From CAZNAQ01 sp964585585 (GTDB lineage Bacteria; Patescibacteriota; Patescibacteriia; Patescibacteriales; JAGXOH01), in assembly GCA_964585585.1 (NCBI GenBank), contig CAZPEL010000005.1:1-34567 (forward strand): a stretch of 34,567 nt of DNA, read 5' to 3'. Each line of letters opens with the position of its first letter. The first letter of the stretch is position 1. The notes beneath the pieces were generated by a model. It was not told the origin of the DNA. It worked only from the letters and a program-made list of their open reading frames with translations, and made no database searches. Position numbers and translations under genes: made by a program. Positions 14,201 to 22,264 of the stretch are shown here, one piece after another.

Positions 14201-16708
14201 TTATTTGGCAAAATAGATTCCTTCGTCCCCATTATCTTCTTCCTGTTCTTCCGGATCACTTGTCTCTTGTTCTTCTTGGTCCTCTAAAGAATTATCCTCG
14301 GAGTTATTCTCCTCCGGCTGCTCCGGGGTGTCTGCTTCCTCTTCGGGTTCCTGGCCGTCATCGCCATCCAAATAATTCTCCGGCGGCCGGGAGTCCTCGC
14401 GGTTATGTATTTCCGCTCCGCTCACTTCGTCGCCGCTCATGGCTTGGTATTGCTCCCGGTTGACCAGGATCTCTCTGGGCTTGGAACCGTTGGCCGGACC
14501 CACTATTCCCGCCTCTTCCAATTCATCCAAAAGTCCGGCGGCCCGGGCGTAACCGACCCGGAGTTTTCTTTGCAAAAACGAAGCCGAGGCCTTGCCGGAA
14601 TCAATAACGGTCTGTTTGGCCTCTTCAAAAAAGGCGTCCCGGTCATCATCATCCAACTGCTTGCCGTCAAAGGCAGTAGCGCCCATTCCCTCTACTTTTT
14701 GCTTCTCAGTCACTCCTTCCATATATTCAAAATCTCCGCTTCGTTCCTTAATATAGTTAACCACCCGCTTAACTTCGGCGTCGCTGACAAATACTCCCTG
14801 GATCCTTTTGGGCTTGGATATATCCGGATTCACAAAAAGCATATCTCCCTGACCCAATAATTTCTCCGCGCCCTGGGCATCCAAAATGGTCTTGGAGTCC
14901 ACCCCGGAGGCCACGGAAAAAGCGATCCGGGCCGGCACATTGGCCTTGATCAAACCGGTGATAACATCTACGCTGGGCCTTTGAGTGGCCAAGATCAAAT
15001 GGATACCGACCGCCCGGGCCATCTGGGTTAACCGGATCACTCCGGCCTCGACTTCCCGGGGCGCGGCCACCATCAAATCGGCCAATTCATCCACCACAAA
15101 TATTATATAGGGCATCTTCTCGGTATTCGGGGACTGATTATAGGATTCGATATTCCTCTTTTTGGACTTGGACAAAACCTCGAAGCGCCTATCCATCTCA
15201 TTCAAACACCATTTTAAAGAATTTATCGTCTTGTTGACATCGGTTATAACCGGAGTAAGTAAGTGCGGAATGCCGTTATAAATGGGAAGCTCCACTCTCT
15301 TGGGGTCCACCATGATGAATTTCAGGTCATCCGGATCATTCTGATAAAGCAGACTGACAATAATGGAATTAATACAGACCGACTTACCGGAATTAGTAGC
15401 CCCGGCTATAAGCAAATGAGGCATCCGAGTAATGTCATACATCCAAGTTTCTCCGGTCACATCCTTACCCAAGGCCATCATCAGATTGTTCTTCCTGGTC
15501 TTGAACTCCCGGCTGGAAAGTATCTCCCGCAAAGTAACAATGGCCTTGGTTCGGTTAGGCACTTCTATACCCACCAAGGGCTTACCCGGGATCGGAGCTT
15601 CTATTCTAATAGGGTGGGCCGCCAAGGATAGGGCCAGATCATTGCTAAGATTGGTTATTCGGGCCAATTTTACTCCTTCAGCCGGTTTTAAGGTATATTG
15701 AGCCACGGTCGGCCCCACTTCCACCTCCCCCATTTCCACCGGAATCCCGAAATTCTCCAGGGTGCGTTGTATAACCATGGCGTTCTGGCGGACATCACCG
15801 CTACTGGGCTTACCGGTCTTGTTATTTAAAAGATTAAGAGGCAGATCTATTTTGATATTGCTGGGCTCCCAGTTGGATTCCACTTTTTCCTCTTCTTTTT
15901 CCTCCCGGCCGGACAAAGAAGAAGTTAAAGGATCTTCTTCTTGTTTATCTTCAGTTTTTAAAGAGGAGGCCTCTCCTACCTGCTTTCGAGAAAACAAGGA
16001 TCCTTCTTGTTCCTCGTTTTCCAGGGGTAGCTCCTGTTCTTCCAATTCCTCTTCCTCCTCTTCTTCTTTTCCGGAGTAAAAGAAACCGGTCACCGCCGAG
16101 GCCAGCCATCTAAAAGGATATAATATTTTAACCACAAAACTCTCCTTGCCTATCAATTTATTCAAAGTGGTATTAAAGATCAAAAGCAAAGAGATCAAAA
16201 ACAAGGCCAACAAAACAACAAAGCTCCCCCAAAAACTGAGAAAATTATGGAAATGACCGGCTAAAAAAGCCCCGAAATGGCCTCCACCCCGGCCAGCATC
16301 GGCTATAGCGCCCCATTCGCTCCGGGAATAAAAAATATGGAACAAGGATTGAAGCGAAACCAGAAACAAAAGCAGGCCCAAAAAATGAGATCCCTTAAAA
16401 AATCCTTTATCCTTGCGGTATAAGAAGAAACCCCAGGCCAAAAGTATCACCGGAAATATCCATTTGCCCCAGCCAAAAGCCAATTCCAGCCCCCGGGCCA
16501 AATAATTCCCAGCTTTGCCGCCCAGACCAAACAGGCCTACCAAACTCAAGGCCCCCAAAGTTAAAACGGCCACTATAAAAATGGCCCGCTTGGTTTCGGG
16601 ATTCAGACCCAAACTGGGGAGAGCTATATAGTCCAGGGGGTCCTTATCCTTTTCCGGGCGGGTTTTCTTACTGTTATTATTCTTTTTCTTGTTCTTTTTT
16701 TTCGCCAT
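14201..16708 (-). CDS. ftsK: FtsK/SpoIIIE-family DNA translocase
   Basis: 835-aa septal DNA pump for chromosome segregation. An ORF reaches 16783, but the ATG at 16708 (MAKKKNKKKNNN) is the better start, because a strong extended -10 at 16730-16735 lies inside the longer version. Four TM helices span about residues 42-180. An acidic linker follows (about 215-280), then the alpha and beta translocase domains with Walker A GATNSGKS (436-443) and Walker B IIFVVDELADLM (Asp540). The DNA-reading gamma winged helix is near 705-765 (SASFLQRKLRVGYARAAGLLDELEEAGIV, starting near 716). An unusual acidic tail of about 75 residues, nearly all Glu/Asp/Gln/Pro, follows the gamma domain and may bind a partner. 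The 1430-aa gene follows after 17 nt. Confidence 0.96.
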   Translation of the reverse strand: MAKKKNKKKNNNSKKTRPEKDKDPLDYIALPSLGLNPETKRAIFIVAVLTLGALSLVGLFGLGGKAGNYLARGLELAFGWGKWIFPVILLAWGFFLYRKDKGFFKGSHFLGLLLFLVSLQSLFHIFYSRSEWGAIADAGRGGGHFGAFLAGHFHNFLSFWGSFVVLLALFLISLLLIFNTTLNKLIGKESFVVKILYPFRWLASAVTGFFYSGKEEEEEEELEEQELPLENEEQEGSLFSRKQVGEASSLKTEDKQEEDPLTSSLSGREEKEEEKVESNWEPSNIKIDLPLNLLNNKTGKPSSGDVRQNAMVIQRTLENFGIPVEMGEVEVGPTVAQYTLKPAEGVKLARITNLSNDLALSLAAHPIRIEAPIPGKPLVGIEVPNRTKAIVTLREILSSREFKTRKNNLMMALGKDVTGETWMYDITRMPHLLIAGATNSGKSVCINSIIVSLLYQNDPDDLKFIMVDPKRVELPIYNGIPHLLTPVITDVNKTINSLKWCLNEMDRRFEVLSKSKKRNIESYNQSPNTEKMPYIIFVVDELADLMVAAPREVEAGVIRLTQMARAVGIHLILATQRPSVDVITGLIKANVPARIAFSVASGVDSKTILDAQGAEKLLGQGDMLFVNPDISKPKRIQGVFVSDAEVKRVVNYIKERSGDFEYMEGVTEKQKVEGMGATAFDGKQLDDDDRDAFFEEAKQTVIDSGKASASFLQRKLRVGYARAAGLLDELEEAGIVGPANGSKPREILVNREQYQAMSGDEVSGAEIHNREDSRPPENYLDGDDGQEPEEEADTPEQPEENNSEDNSLEDQEEQETSDPEEQEEDNGDEGIYFAK

Positions 16709-16729
16709 AAAAATAAGGTTGTTATTACC

Positions 16730-16738
16730 ATTATAGCA
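16730..16738 (-). promoter_or_regulatory. Extended -10 promoter of ftsK
   Basis: Minus-strand TGCTATAAT (complement of 16730-16738) is a perfect TGn plus TATAAT. No good -35 is seen. The transcription start would be near 16723, about 15 nt before the ATG at 16708. Confidence 0.6.
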
Positions 16739-16779
16739 TAAAAAGATTCGGAAATAAAGCCCTTTTGGCAGGGGAAAAC

Positions 16780-17853
16780 TCAAGTTTTAAACTTATACGC
16801 CCCTATTAATGCCAGTAACAAAATTATTATTCCTCCCAAAAAGATCTCGGGCCAATGGGCAAAACCTTTTTTGTTCGAAGTTTGTGAGCCCAATACCAAT
16901 TTACCGGAGGTATCGCCCCGGGACCGGGAAGAGGTTCCCAGCACCCGGCCGGATTCAGCCGGAGAGGAGGATGAAAGGAACTCCAGATCCCGGCTATCTC
17001 GGGGCAGGATCCTGATCTGGGAGTTATATTGATCGACCAAACCGACCACTTCGGTTTTTTCTCCCTCGGACAAGTCATCAACAGCGGAGGCGAATTCTTC
17101 CTGCAGATAAACCAAGGCCTCTCCTTGGCCATCATCAATATAGAATTTACGGGAATTCATATCCGTAACCTGTCCGGTAGTCCGAACTAAACTTCCCACT
17201 TTCTCTTTTATGTTCCGGCATGACACTGATCGAGGTCGGGGCGCCGGTCGATCGGCCAGAACCCTTATGTCCTCGGCTTGGGAGGTGTTGACCCGTTTTT
17301 CCCCGCGGCTTACCGAAATCTCGCCCTTGACCTGGATCCGGTCGCCCCGCCGCAACTTCGGAAAATCCTTATAATAATTATAAACTTGAATGCCGGCGGA
17401 ATCGACGACATAAAAATACTGACTGCCCAAAACTCCCGGCCTAACCGCAACCGTGCCCTCGGTCAGAACCGGATCACCCTCGGGCAATAACCTTATTTTC
17501 TCCAGATTAAAAAAAGGTGCGGAAGCAGATCTTTTTTCCGACCGCTTCTTCGATGTTTGCGCCGGGGAAGAACTTGAAACCTTTTGGGGCTTGGGTCTAT
17601 TCTCAACTGAAGGATCGGTATCCGTCGACTCTTCCGGCTGGAATCGATCTTTCTTTGAATCCGGACCGGGTGAAACCCTTACTGTTCTGCTTCGAGTGGA
17701 AGTAGCCCGACCGTCACTAACCCGTAAAACCACTTTATATTTTCCCGGTTGTAAAAAAACATGGTGGGGCAGAGGCGTTTTCACCTCCACTCCGTCTCCG
17801 AAATCCCAAACAAAACTTAAGTCATCTCCGTTGGGATCCACAGTATCCGAACT
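16780..17853 (-). CDS. PKD/OB-fold surface protein, C-terminal half (cut by the N gap)
   Basis: 357 residues are readable from the gap to the stop. The apparent GTG start at 17841 is not real: the frame stays open into the gap (SSDTVDPNGDD) and the PKD domain begins there. Order: PKD domain (WDFGDG near residue 16, PGKYKVVLRVSD near 37), a Pro/Ser/Lys linker (about 60-112), then two OB-fold-like units (VLTEGTVAVRPGVLGSQYFY near 127; GSLVRTTGQVTDMNSRKFYI near 215), a Ser-rich linker, and one C-terminal TM helix (about 335-353) ending in a short basic tail. This is the second half of the lamin-tail protein on the other side of the gap. Likely role: extracellular, membrane-anchored binding of nucleic acid or polysaccharide; the ligand is inferred from the folds only. 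Confidence 0.85.
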   Translation of the reverse strand, partial: SSDTVDPNGDDLSFVWDFGDGVEVKTPLPHHVFLQPGKYKVVLRVSDGRATSTRSRTVRVSPGPDSKKDRFQPEESTDTDPSVENRPKPQKVSSSSPAQTSKKRSEKRSASAPFFNLEKIRLLPEGDPVLTEGTVAVRPGVLGSQYFYVVDSAGIQVYNYYKDFPKLRRGDRIQVKGEISVSRGEKRVNTSQAEDIRVLADRPAPRPRSVSCRNIKEKVGSLVRTTGQVTDMNSRKFYIDDGQGEALVYLQEEFASAVDDLSEGEKTEVVGLVDQYNSQIRILPRDSRDLEFLSSSSPAESGRVLGTSSRSRGDTSGKLVLGSQTSNKKGFAHWPEIFLGGIIILLLALIGAYKFKT

Positions 17854-17953
17854 NNNNNNNNNNNNNNNNNNNNNNNNNNNNNNNNNNNNNNNNNNNNNNN
17901 NNNNNNNNNNNNNNNNNNNNNNNNNNNNNNNNNNNNNNNNNNNNNNNNNNNNN
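17854..17953. other. Assembly gap of exactly 100 N
   Basis: A run of 100 N, the usual placeholder for a gap of unknown length, inside the lamin-tail/PKD gene. The two flanking coding frames join only if the true gap length is a multiple of 3, so 100 cannot be the real length if they are one intact gene. Confidence 0.98.
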
Positions 17954-18928
17954 CAATTCCAGGGAATCCTGATTATTATTCAGGACTAAATTGGAATCCG
18001 GTCGGGCGAGGATCAAAAAATCCCCGGCCCCCAAAACGGAAGGAAGATCATGCAAAAATTCGTAACGACCAAACTGGAAAACCTTACCTTTCTTGTTGCG
18101 TATTCGCCACCCTTTTAGGTCCACTTTATTCAAGTCGGGGTTGTAGATCTCTATAAACTCCCGTTTGCGGTCGCTTCTTTCGGGATTAGGAAAAATCTCG
18201 TTTATTACTAAAGAACCTTGTTCTTTTTTCGTCTCGCTTGAAGTATCTGAACTGGAGCCGGCCGAGACACCGCCGGAATCAGCGGAATCGACATCGGAAG
18301 AAATGCTTTGATCGTTCGAAGCGGCACCGTCCTCGGAAGAGGTGGCGGCCACCGAATTGCTTTTCCCGGGACTACCTCCGGGATTTAAACTGTTGCGCCA
18401 TTTACCCTCTTGGTTTCTGGCCATGGTTTGGGCGGTTTGGTTGTCTCCGGCCGACCACTCAGAATCATTCTCCACCCGATCCACGGGCGAACTACTGGAA
18501 GGACAGTCGGGGGCGGAATACAATTCCAGCACTCCGGGGTCAGTATTATTCAAGCCAATAGTGGCATCCCAAATATCAATTTCGGCCACCTCCTGACTAT
18601 TGCCGTAAACCAAATAACCATCCGAAGCTATCTCTGTGGTGGAAGTTCCGTCCGCATCCGCCATATTCAGGCACTCCCCGGTATCCGCCCCATAAACGGA
18701 CCAATCGGATATATCCACCGGAGAGGAGCCGGTATTAAAAAACTCCAGCCACTCTTCGCTGCTGGAGCTGGCCGTGCCCATCCAAGCCACTTCATTGATC
18801 ACCACTTCGGATCGAGCGGAAACCTGTCCGGCAAACAAAAAACAGACCCAAACCACCGCCAAGATCATTAATACTTTTTTTATCCCCTCCTTTTTGTAAA
18901 ACCTGTTTACAGCGGACAAAAAGGACAT
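17954..18928 (-). CDS. Lamin-tail-domain secreted protein, N-terminal half (cut by the N gap)
   Basis: 325 residues readable. An upstream in-frame GTG (18937) exists but the ATG at 18928 is preferred. A signal peptide covers about residues 1-38 (basic KKEGIKK, hydrophobic VLMILAVVWVCFLFAG, cleavage near VSA-RS). The first lamin tail domain (about 40-190) has VVINEVAWMG and EEWLEFFNTG. A Ser/Asp-rich linker (191-237) follows, then a second lamin tail domain from 238 (LVINEIFPNPE, REFIEIYNP) that runs into the gap. Bacterial lamin tail domains are usually found on secreted or membrane-bound proteins with nucleases, OB folds or other enzymes. With the half beyond the gap this gives signal-LTD-LTD-PKD-OB-OB-TM. 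A promoter lies at 18964-18992. Confidence 0.9.
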
Positions 18929-18963
18929 AATATTCACAAAAATCGAATAAAAAATCTTTAAAA

Positions 18964-18992
18964 ATTATATCTTAAAATTTTTTTCAGGTAAA
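18964..18992 (-). promoter_or_regulatory. Promoter of the lamin-tail gene
   Basis: Minus strand: TTTACC (18987-18992), 17-bp spacer, perfect TATAAT (18964-18969). The -35 overlaps the T-run of the preceding terminator. Confidence 0.55.
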
Positions 18993-19022
18993 ACAAAACC
19001 CGGAATCTGGAAAGACTCCGGG
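18991..19022 (-). terminator. Intrinsic terminator of the zinc-ribbon gene
   Basis: Minus-strand stem CCCGGA and TCCGGG (19017-19022 and 18999-19004), followed by TTTTGTTT (18991-18998). Confidence 0.7.
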
Positions 19023-19040
19023 TAAGTAAAAGTTTGAAAA

Positions 19041-19211
19041 TCAGATCCGGATCATGCTCTGGTTGCCGCACTGGCAGGTGGTCAAAATGTGCAAAACTGA
19101 GGTCTGATAGCGGAAAAAAACAACTGTTCGTCGCCTGTGGCATGCGGGACAAATGTCCAATCTTGACTCTTGCCTTTGGCCTCTTTTGATTCTCCTTAAA
19201 AACTGTGGCAT
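19041..19211 (-). CDS. 56-aa zinc-ribbon protein
   Basis: ATG (19209-19211) to TGA (19041-19043). The protein starts MPQFLRRIKRGQRQESRLD and continues with CPAC (21-24) and CQC (46-48), giving four Cys in a CxxC-x21-CxC arrangement, plus His25 and His41 nearby; this suggests one structural zinc. The basic N-terminus would suit RNA or DNA binding. A very strong SD (AAAGGAGGG) lies 5-13 nt upstream of the ATG, a good promoter sits at 19262-19291 and a terminator follows, so it is a complete, monocistronic small gene. A longer ORF in another frame (18958-19263) covers the same bases but has no SD and runs through the terminator. Function unknown; the family is not recognised. Confidence 0.8.
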   Translation of the reverse strand: MPQFLRRIKRGQRQESRLDICPACHRRRTVVFFRYQTSVLHILTTCQCGNQSMIRI

Positions 19212-19261
19212 TTTCTCCCTCCTTTTTTGGTTTGGATTTTAAAAACGAGCTTATTGCTTTC

Positions 19262-19291
19262 AATATACACCCGTAAAAATCCGGGTGTCAA
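19262..19291 (-). promoter_or_regulatory. Promoter of the zinc-ribbon gene with a dyad in its spacer
   Basis: Minus strand: TTGACA (19286-19291), 18-bp spacer, TATATT (19262-19267). The inverted repeat ACACCCG (19267-19273) and CGGGTGT (19282-19288) spans the spacer and touches both promoter hexamers, as an operator would. Confidence 0.6.
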
Positions 19292-19302
19292 GAGATGAGC
19301 GG

Positions 19303-19896
19303 TCACTCGATCAAGGGAACAAAAGAAAAGCCGTAATGGTCCTCTTTTTCCACCTTATCTCCCTTCCGTTGAAACTTCATAATACTCTTTCTGACCGGAC
19401 AAACAACAATACCCCTGTCCCTTAACTGCTCCACTAAATAATAAGGGATGTTATAAGCGGAAGCGCTGACCAATATCCGGTCAAAGGGTTTTTTCTTGGG
19501 AGTGCCCACCCCTTCCGGGGTATGGTAAACCTTAACATTCTTATATTTTTTCAACCTCTTCTTGGCCCCTTGAGCTAAATTCTTGATCCTTTCCGTGCCA
19601 TAGATCCGGGCATGGGGACAAAGAACGCTTAAAAGGGCCAAAACATAACCACAGCCGCATCCTATTTCCAGGATCTTTTGTTCGTCTTGAGGGTCCAAAA
19701 GATCCAACATAAAAGCTATGGTACTGGGCTGGGATATGGTCGGACCGTAACCGATGGGCAGAGCGGCGTCTTCATAGGCGTATCTCTCATACCCCTCGGG
19801 AACAAAGTCCTCTCTTTTGACCCGGTCAAAGGCCTGAACCACTCTTTTGGAGAACCCCTCTTTTTGTAAATGCCTTAAAAGTTCTTGTTTGTCCAT
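19303..19896 (-). CDS. pcm: Protein-L-isoaspartate O-methyltransferase
   Basis: 197-aa SAM-dependent methyltransferase that repairs isoaspartyl residues in aged proteins. Diagnostic features are FVPEGYERYAYEDAALPIGYGPTISQ (starting at residue 31; the GYGPTISQP block is the PCMT substrate/SAM signature), motif I LEIGCGCGYVLALL (76-89), GTERIKNL near 99, and FDRILVSASAYNIP near 138. Length is slightly under the typical 208-220 aa. The gene lies between the sigma-factor operon and the zinc-ribbon gene, apparently transcribed separately: a terminator at 19961-19992 precedes it. Confidence 0.93.
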   Translation of the reverse strand: MDKQELLRHLQKEGFSKRVVQAFDRVKREDFVPEGYERYAYEDAALPIGYGPTISQPSTIAFMLDLLDPQDEQKILEIGCGCGYVLALLSVLCPHARIYGTERIKNLAQGAKKRLKKYKNVKVYHTPEGVGTPKKKPFDRILVSASAYNIPYYLVEQLRDRGIVVCPVRKSIMKFQRKGDKVEKEDHYGFSFVPLIE

Positions 19897-19960
19897 AACT
19901 TTCCTGTTTTTATTATTAACTTATTTTCAGGTTACCATATTTTTTTCCAATTATCTAATT

Positions 19961-19992
19961 TAAAAGCCCCTGGAATTCTCCAAGGGCTTTTA
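19961..19992 (-). terminator. Terminator of the sigma-factor operon
   Basis: TAAAAGCCCCTGG (19961-19973) pairs with CCAAGGGCTTTTA (19980-19992) with one mismatch. It lies 23 nt beyond the stop of the 498-aa gene; the T-rich stem end can serve as the U tract. Confidence 0.7.
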
Positions 19993-20014
19993 GAAGATTG
20001 TACAACTCCGAAGG

Positions 20015-21511
20015 TTATCTTGATTCCGGTATCCCGATATCGGGACGGGGCGGCTCTTGCCACAAACCCCTTACCGCCGGCACTACCACTCTTTCTTTTA
20101 GGAAGTGAGTCTTTTCCGAAACTTCGGTGATAGGGAAAATGTAAGCGGGAACATATAACTCTTCTACCTCCCTGTTATCTTTCTTTCTGTTAAAGATCCT
20201 GACCAGATCCAAACTCGGAGTTCCCAATTTTATCTTTACGGTCTTAGTGGGTTCGGAATGTTTATAAGGCCTATCCAGGCCCCCTTTTTCCGCCCGGGAA
20301 ACAATGGTTTCGGAACCAGACACAGCCGGATAAGACGAGGACTGAAATCGGGGTAAATAGAGGTGGTTTAAACCGGATACTCTTTGGTGCCTGATATCCA
20401 CATTCACCCGCAGTCCATCCGGGTCTCCACCCCTTCCGTAAACTAACTTGTTGTTTATTTTTAGAGGGTAAACCACGCTGATCGAATCCGGAACGCGAAA
20501 ATTGTCCGGGTCCTGGCTCAACTCCAGATTTTTCCTCCAAAAATCCTGAATCCGGCCCCGGCCGTAATAAGAGGTGTTAACCCCGAAATCCCGCAAAAAC
20601 TCCTCGGTTATATCCACTAACTCCTCTTCCGCCGGAATGTCCTCCAGGTGCAGCTCTTTCTTTTCCAGGCATTCGCTGTTACCCCCGCACTCCAGAAAGG
20701 GATCCGGCCACTTAGACCAATTCTTGCTCAACGAGATCTCGTTGTTGTCCAGATTGAAATCAATCGAAAAACCGAACTCCCTGTCCTCTATAAGATTAAA
20801 ATTCCTGATCTTTTTGTTTTGTAAGCGGTCCCAGTTCATAAGCCCCAGATCCAGGTCTCCGAATTGACCGACCAATTTTCGAGACAAAGAATCATCCTTG
20901 ACCCTCTTAAAAACCTCCCTTTCCGTCGAACTCGAATCCAACTCTTCTCCGGCATAAACAAATTCATAATTGATCCGGTTGGGTATTACCGAAACAGAGG
21001 TCTTTTTATCCGGGGACTCCGGAGAACTGATCTCTTCTCCACTGCCCCGACCCTCGATTTCCTGACTCAGCTGACCACCGCCGTCAACTCCGAATTCCCG
21101 GGGTTCTTGTACCTGTAAAGAAATGGTTCCAAAGGCCTCGTTCTCCAACTGCTCCAATTGCATCGACAATCCGGAAGAGCCGTCTTTCCGAGTTATTTCC
21201 TGCCCGGAGGGATAAAGGTCGGACAGCAACACCGAAAGCGCTATTATTCCTATTACCGCCGCGGCCCCGACCGGAGCCCAAGTCCATCGCGGAAAACGGA
21301 AGGAGAAACCGGCCGGATCCGGCTCGGAAAACCTTTTCAAAAGCTTGTCCCGCAACTCCCGGCTAAATTCCGGGTTCAATTCCGCCTCCGGCTTCATATC
21401 GATCAAAGCGGCCACCGCCTTTCTCAATTCCGGCTCCCGCTTTTTAAGCTCCGGATCCCATTCATACAATTCCCGAAGAATGGTTTCTATTTTTTTATTC
21501 TTATCAGACAT
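20015..21511 (-). CDS. Membrane-anchored probable anti-sigma-type regulator
   Basis: 498 aa. A cytoplasmic N-terminal part (1-75) is helical and charged, with LNPEFSRELRDKLLKRF (45-61) like the segment that precedes the TM helix in many anti-sigma factors. One TM helix (about 77-98) follows, then a long extracytoplasmic region of about 400 residues with a Ser/Gly/Glu linker and beta-rich blocks; the two Cys in LECGGNSECLEKK (starting near 290) may form a disulfide. The zinc HxxxCxxC motif of ZAS anti-sigmas is absent. It starts 4 nt after the ECF sigma gene, the classical place for a cognate anti-sigma. The pairing is inferred from position and topology; the outer domain is not recognised and could be a sensor. 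Confidence 0.75.
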   Translation of the reverse strand: MSDKNKKIETILRELYEWDPELKKREPELRKAVAALIDMKPEAELNPEFSRELRDKLLKRFSEPDPAGFSFRFPRWTWAPVGAAAVIGIIALSVLLSDLYPSGQEITRKDGSSGLSMQLEQLENEAFGTISLQVQEPREFGVDGGGQLSQEIEGRGSGEEISSPESPDKKTSVSVIPNRINYEFVYAGEELDSSSTEREVFKRVKDDSLSRKLVGQFGDLDLGLMNWDRLQNKKIRNFNLIEDREFGFSIDFNLDNNEISLSKNWSKWPDPFLECGGNSECLEKKELHLEDIPAEEELVDITEEFLRDFGVNTSYYGRGRIQDFWRKNLELSQDPDNFRVPDSISVVYPLKINNKLVYGRGGDPDGLRVNVDIRHQRVSGLNHLYLPRFQSSSYPAVSGSETIVSRAEKGGLDRPYKHSEPTKTVKIKLGTPSLDLVRIFNRKKDNREVEELYVPAYIFPITEVSEKTHFLKERVVVPAVRGLWQEPPRPDIGIPESR

Positions 21512-21515
21512 ATTT

Positions 21516-22079
21516 TTAAAACAGATCCTTTATTAATAAGGAAAGAAAGAGGCCCAGGGGCAATTCCCGGCGCAGGGAGTTAAGGGCCCGAGAAAATATC
21601 ATCTTGCAATTGGCCTCGCTTTTGCCTATAACTTCGGCTATCTCCTTGTAGCTCAAACCCTCCCAAACTCTCATGATCACCACTTCCTCCTGTTCTTTTT
21701 TTAAAGTTTTTAAAAAATTCTTGACTTCCTCCAGAGTTCTTTTGGTGTCCACTTCCGCCTCCAGGTCCTTATGGGATCTCAGGTCAAAGAATTCATCTAT
21801 GTTATCAGTGGGCCTGGAAGTGCGATAATGGTCGATCACCGTATTTCTGGCTATCCGGAACAACCAGGCGGAGAAGTATTCTCCTTGAAACTTTTTGATC
21901 TTTTTCAAGGCCTTGAAAAAGGTTTGGCTGGTCAGATCCTCCGCTATTTCCCGGGAACCCACCCGATAATAAATAAAATTGAATATCTTTTGGATATAAG
22001 CATCATAAAGCAGGCCGAAACTCTCCCCGTCACCGGCTCGGCATCGAGTGATCAACTCTTGTTCCCGCTCTTTATCCAT
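21516..22079 (-). CDS. ECF-type RNA polymerase sigma factor
   Basis: 187-aa group IV sigma70 factor. Region 2 spans about residues 20-88, with FGLLYDAYIQKIFNFIYYRVG, EDLTSQTFFKALKKI and AWLFRIARNTVIDHYR (71-86) for -10 recognition. A linker of about 25 residues follows, then region 4 (about 115-170) with the helix-turn-helix GLSYKEIAEVIGKSEANCKM for -35 recognition. The last 15 residues are hydrophobic (LPLGLFLSLLIKDLF), which is unusual. The ATG is 2 nt after the stop of the 59-aa membrane protein gene, suggesting translational coupling, and the probable anti-sigma gene follows after 4 nt. Confidence 0.93.
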   Translation of the reverse strand: MDKEREQELITRCRAGDGESFGLLYDAYIQKIFNFIYYRVGSREIAEDLTSQTFFKALKKIKKFQGEYFSAWLFRIARNTVIDHYRTSRPTDNIDEFFDLRSHKDLEAEVDTKRTLEEVKNFLKTLKKEQEEVVIMRVWEGLSYKEIAEVIGKSEANCKMIFSRALNSLRRELPLGLFLSLLIKDLF

Positions 22080-22081
22080 GT

Positions 22082-22261
22082 TTATGCTTTAGACCTTAGA
22101 TCGCGATACATCTTCACCACCGCTATGGCCAAGGCCAGACTCCAGACAAACTTCAGAAAAGCCGGTATATCCGGACCTCCCCAGAATTCACCCAATATCA
22201 GGACCAAAGGGTAAAACCCAAGCACTACCACGGGCGGAGCTATAGTTCTCAAAACCTCCAT
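22082..22261 (-). CDS. 59-aa membrane protein, unknown
   Basis: ATG (22259-22261) to TAA (22082-22084). Two hydrophobic segments (about residues 6-24, IAPPVVVLGFYPLVLILG, and 34-50, AFLKFVWSLALAIAVVK) with a short loop FWGGPD between, then a basic end YRDLRSK, so a hairpin membrane protein with both ends probably inside. The ATG follows the 65-aa gene stop by 3 nt, and its stop is 2 nt before the sigma factor ATG. Such tight packing argues it is a real, coupled gene. No family recognised. Confidence 0.75.
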   Translation of the reverse strand: MEVLRTIAPPVVVLGFYPLVLILGEFWGGPDIPAFLKFVWSLALAIAVVKMYRDLRSKA

Positions 22262-22264
22262 ATG

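Noticed and set aside
13843..14463. 206-aa plus-strand ORF
   Set aside because: Antisense to the low-complexity ends of ftsK and the giant gene; its Ser/Phe/Cys-rich sequence is the mirror of Glu/Lys codons.
14480..14620. Separate wHTH regulator near the end of ftsK
   Set aside because: It is the gamma domain of FtsK, in frame and colinear with the translocase.
16708..16783. 25-residue N-terminal extension of FtsK
   Set aside because: The region contains the extended -10 of the ftsK promoter and would overlap the lamin-tail gene stop; the ATG at 16708 is preferred.
17822..17841. GTG at 17841 as start of a separate PKD protein
   Set aside because: The frame is open upstream into the N gap and the PKD domain begins there, so the GTG is internal.
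18958..19263. 101-aa ORF on the minus strand
   Set aside because: It overlaps the zinc-ribbon gene in another frame, lacks an SD, and runs through the intrinsic terminator and the lamin-tail promoter.
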